NCBI GenBank assembly: GCA_002471275.1
Contig: DKPQ01000010.1
Coordinates: forward strand, 1 to 64,000
Direction: 5' to 3'
Source of the DNA: Flammeovirgaceae bacterium UBA7330
GTDB taxonomy: Bacteria; Bacteroidota; Bacteroidia; Cytophagales; Cyclobacteriaceae
DNA: 64,000 bases
In this document: piece by piece, positions 62,288-64,000 of the stretch
How positions within the stretch are numbered: position 1 is the stretch's first letter
Layout of the letters: each line of letters opens with the position of its first letter
The notes under the pieces: model-generated
Database searches by the model: none
The model's input: the letters and a program-made list of their open reading frames with translations, nothing else
Told to the model about the DNA's origin: nothing
Program-made: the position numbers and the translations under genes

Positions 62288-64000
62288 ATGTTTTTCCACA
62301 TTCAGCGGAGATTACAGTTATTTCTAGCCACTGCGTGCTTTTTATTTTCTTTTGACATTGCAGCACAGAATCACCAATTGTTTGAGCGATTGTCTGCCAG
62401 GCAATCGGGCATTAAATTTAAGAACACCATTAAGGAAACGGCCTCTCACAATGCCCTGACCTATGAAAACCTATACAATGGGGGAGGTGTAGCCGTAGGA
62501 GATATCAATAACGATGGTTTGGAAGACATCTATTTTGTTTCCAATATGGAATACAATAAGCTATATCTCAACATGGGAAACCTTAAGTTTCGTGACATCA
62601 CCGAAAAAGCCAACGTGGGTGGAAGGTCCGGATGGAAAACAGGAGTTGCCATGGTGGATATCAACGGAGATAATCTGTTGGATATTTATGTGTGTTATTC
62701 CGGCAAACAAGAAAAAGATGTACGCGCTAATCAACTTTTTATCAATAAAGGAAATCTTGTTTTTGAGGAGAAAGCCAGTGAATATGGGTTGAATGATACT
62801 TCATATTCCACACAGGCAGCATTTTTTGATTATGACAAAGATGGAGACCTGGATCTTTTTTTACTCACAACAAATGTGCAGGTAATCACAGAGTTCGAAT
62901 TTTCCACCGCAAGGGATGTGATTGACCCAAATGCCGGAGATAAACTTTTTAGAAATGACGGTGGAAAGTTTACTGAAGTTACCCAGGAAGCAGGCATCAA
63001 GGCCAATTCATTAGGTTTTGGTCTTGGAGTGGCCATATCAGATATCAATAAGGATGGATGGTTAGATATTTATGTATCCAACGATTACATCGAACCGGAT
63101 TATCTCTATATCAATAATGGGGACGGTACTTTTACTGACCGGTTAACGGAATTTTTACAGCATATCTCCCATTTTTCAATGGGTTCGGATATCAACGACT
63201 TTAATAATGATGGCTGGCCAGACATCATGACCCTTGATATGCTCCCGGAAGATAACAAGAGGCAAAAATTACTTTTCGGACCTGAAAACTATGAAAAATA
63301 CGCCCTTCAGGTGATGAAAGGCTTCTATCATCAAAATATGCGTAATATGCTGCATCTGAATAATTCAGATGGGTCATTTAGTGAAATCGGTCAATTTTCT
63401 GGTGTTTCAAATACCGATTGGAGTTGGGCGCCGCTCTTTGCTGATTTCGATAATGATGGATGGAAAGACCTTTTTGTCACCAATGGGTACTTTAGAGATT
63501 ATACCAATCGAGACTTTTTGAAATATAAAGGTGACTACTACTTCCAAAAGCTGGTAGCGAAAGAAAAAGTAGACACTTTCGAACTGGCCATGTCGATGCC
63601 CTCTACGCCCATCCATAATTATATCTTTAAAAATAATGGAGATCTCACATTTACCGATAAAAGCCTGGAGTGGGGATTTGAAGAGCCAGGGTTTACCAAC
63701 GGTGCTGCTTATGCAGATTTGGACAACGATGGGGATCTTGACCTGGTGGTCAACAATCACAATGAACAAGCAGCTGTATACAGGAACTATTGTAGAGAGC
63801 GGGGGGGTGGTTCGCGTTACCTTGTTCTGAGGCTTATTGGTGCCAATGCCAATACATCATCCATTGGAGCAAGTGCCTACCTATATACCCAGGGCAAAGT
63901 ACAGTTTCAAGAGCTTTTCCCTATGCGAGGTTACCAATCCACGGTAACCAATAAATTATTTTTTGGACTGGGTGATGCAGATGTGGTTGATTCCGTTAAA
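62288..64000 (+). CDS. VCBS/FG-GAP-repeat protein with ASPIC/UnbV domain, truncated by window end
   Basis: The frame is open from the ATG at 62288 to the last base, giving 571 residues of an incomplete protein. After a signal peptide (core LFLATACFLFSFDIAAQ) it has repeated calcium-binding-like FG-GAP/VCBS units, such as VGDINNDGLEDIYF, FFDYDKDGDLDLFL, ISDINKDGWLDIYV, FADFDNDGWKDLFV and YADLDNDGDLDLVV. Near the window end RYLVLRLIGANANTSSIGAS begins the ASPIC/UnbV domain. These are CRTAC1-like secreted or surface proteins, common next to SusCD pairs. Their role is not known in detail; adhesion or glycan binding is often suggested. It lies 87 bp after SusD5. Confidence 0.9.
   Translation, partial: MFFHIQRRLQLFLATACFLFSFDIAAQNHQLFERLSARQSGIKFKNTIKETASHNALTYENLYNGGGVAVGDINNDGLEDIYFVSNMEYNKLYLNMGNLKFRDITEKANVGGRSGWKTGVAMVDINGDNLLDIYVCYSGKQEKDVRANQLFINKGNLVFEEKASEYGLNDTSYSTQAAFFDYDKDGDLDLFLLTTNVQVITEFEFSTARDVIDPNAGDKLFRNDGGKFTEVTQEAGIKANSLGFGLGVAISDINKDGWLDIYVSNDYIEPDYLYINNGDGTFTDRLTEFLQHISHFSMGSDINDFNNDGWPDIMTLDMLPEDNKRQKLLFGPENYEKYALQVMKGFYHQNMRNMLHLNNSDGSFSEIGQFSGVSNTDWSWAPLFADFDNDGWKDLFVTNGYFRDYTNRDFLKYKGDYYFQKLVAKEKVDTFELAMSMPSTPIHNYIFKNNGDLTFTDKSLEWGFEEPGFTNGAAYADLDNDGDLDLVVNNHNEQAAVYRNYCRERGGGSRYLVLRLIGANANTSSIGASAYLYTQGKVQFQELFPMRGYQSTVTNKLFFGLGDADVVDSVK

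Noticed and set aside
62514..62792. 92-residue frame within the start of the VCBS protein
   Set aside because: It is an alternative frame; the frame from 62288 is continuous to the window end and carries the FG-GAP repeats and ASPIC domain.

Overview
The window looks like a chromosome segment of a glycan-degrading, probably marine Bacteroidota bacterium, most likely of the Cytophagales/Flammeovirgaceae type (inference from gene content only). It carries five SusC/SusD outer-membrane uptake pairs, four FecR-type anti-sigma factors with three ECF sigma factors, three S1-type sulfatases, an alpha-L-fucosidase, a heparinase-II/III-like protein and a large propeller sensor kinase. No tRNA, rRNA, CRISPR array, insertion sequence or phage gene was recognised.

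Layout. 88-1679: a small two-nuclease cassette (GIY-YIG/DUF4357 and EEP fold). 1862-10889: FecR1-SusC1-SusD1, a terminator, then two sulfatases. 10963-17712: ECF sigma (minus strand) divergent from FecR2-SusC2-SusD2, closed by a strong terminator. 17897-21535: propeller histidine kinase and a stand-alone receiver. 21575-22097: a small helical protein gene with an apparent frameshift. 22223-34031: ECF sigma, a 571-bp repeat-rich spacer, FecR3-SusC3-SusD3, a terminator, a sulfatase, a FAD-dependent oxidoreductase and a protein with a covalent-FMN-type motif. 34280-41210: ECF sigma, FecR4-SusC4-SusD4. 41330-47752: a sugar-acid block with a GntP permease, a UxuA-like mannonate dehydratase, a COG3618-like amidohydrolase, a glucarate-dehydratase-like enzyme and a second enolase-superfamily enzyme, three of which carry export signals. 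47897-49306: a GH29 fucosidase lipoprotein. 49396-52176: a TPP riboswitch followed by four overlapping genes (methyltransferase, AIR-synthase-like, ThiE-like, Trm112-like). 52197-56771: a small Lacal_2735-type protein, an atypical SDR, the heparinase-like protein, a fumarylacetoacetate-hydrolase-family enzyme and a second SDR. 57425-62200: SusC5-SusD5 without sigma or anti-sigma. 62288-64000: the first 571 residues of a VCBS/ASPIC protein running off the window.

How they fit together. Glycans bind SusD lipoproteins and enter through SusC, with uptake genes switched by sigma/FecR pairs. Exported sulfatases and fucosidase trim sulfated, fucose- and possibly uronate-containing chains. Sugar acids are dehydrated, and the SDR plus FAH-family pair resembles the last two steps of the non-phosphorylating L-fucose route (2-keto-3-deoxy-fuconate dehydrogenase, then diketo-acid hydrolase). 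The substrate assignment is inference.

The part that looks least described is the TPP-riboswitch operon at 49396-52176, which pairs a methyltransferase and a Trm112-like zinc protein with two thiamine-pathway-like proteins but holds no standard thiamine gene set. The FAD oxidoreductase plus SGAT-motif protein at 31248-34031 comes second.
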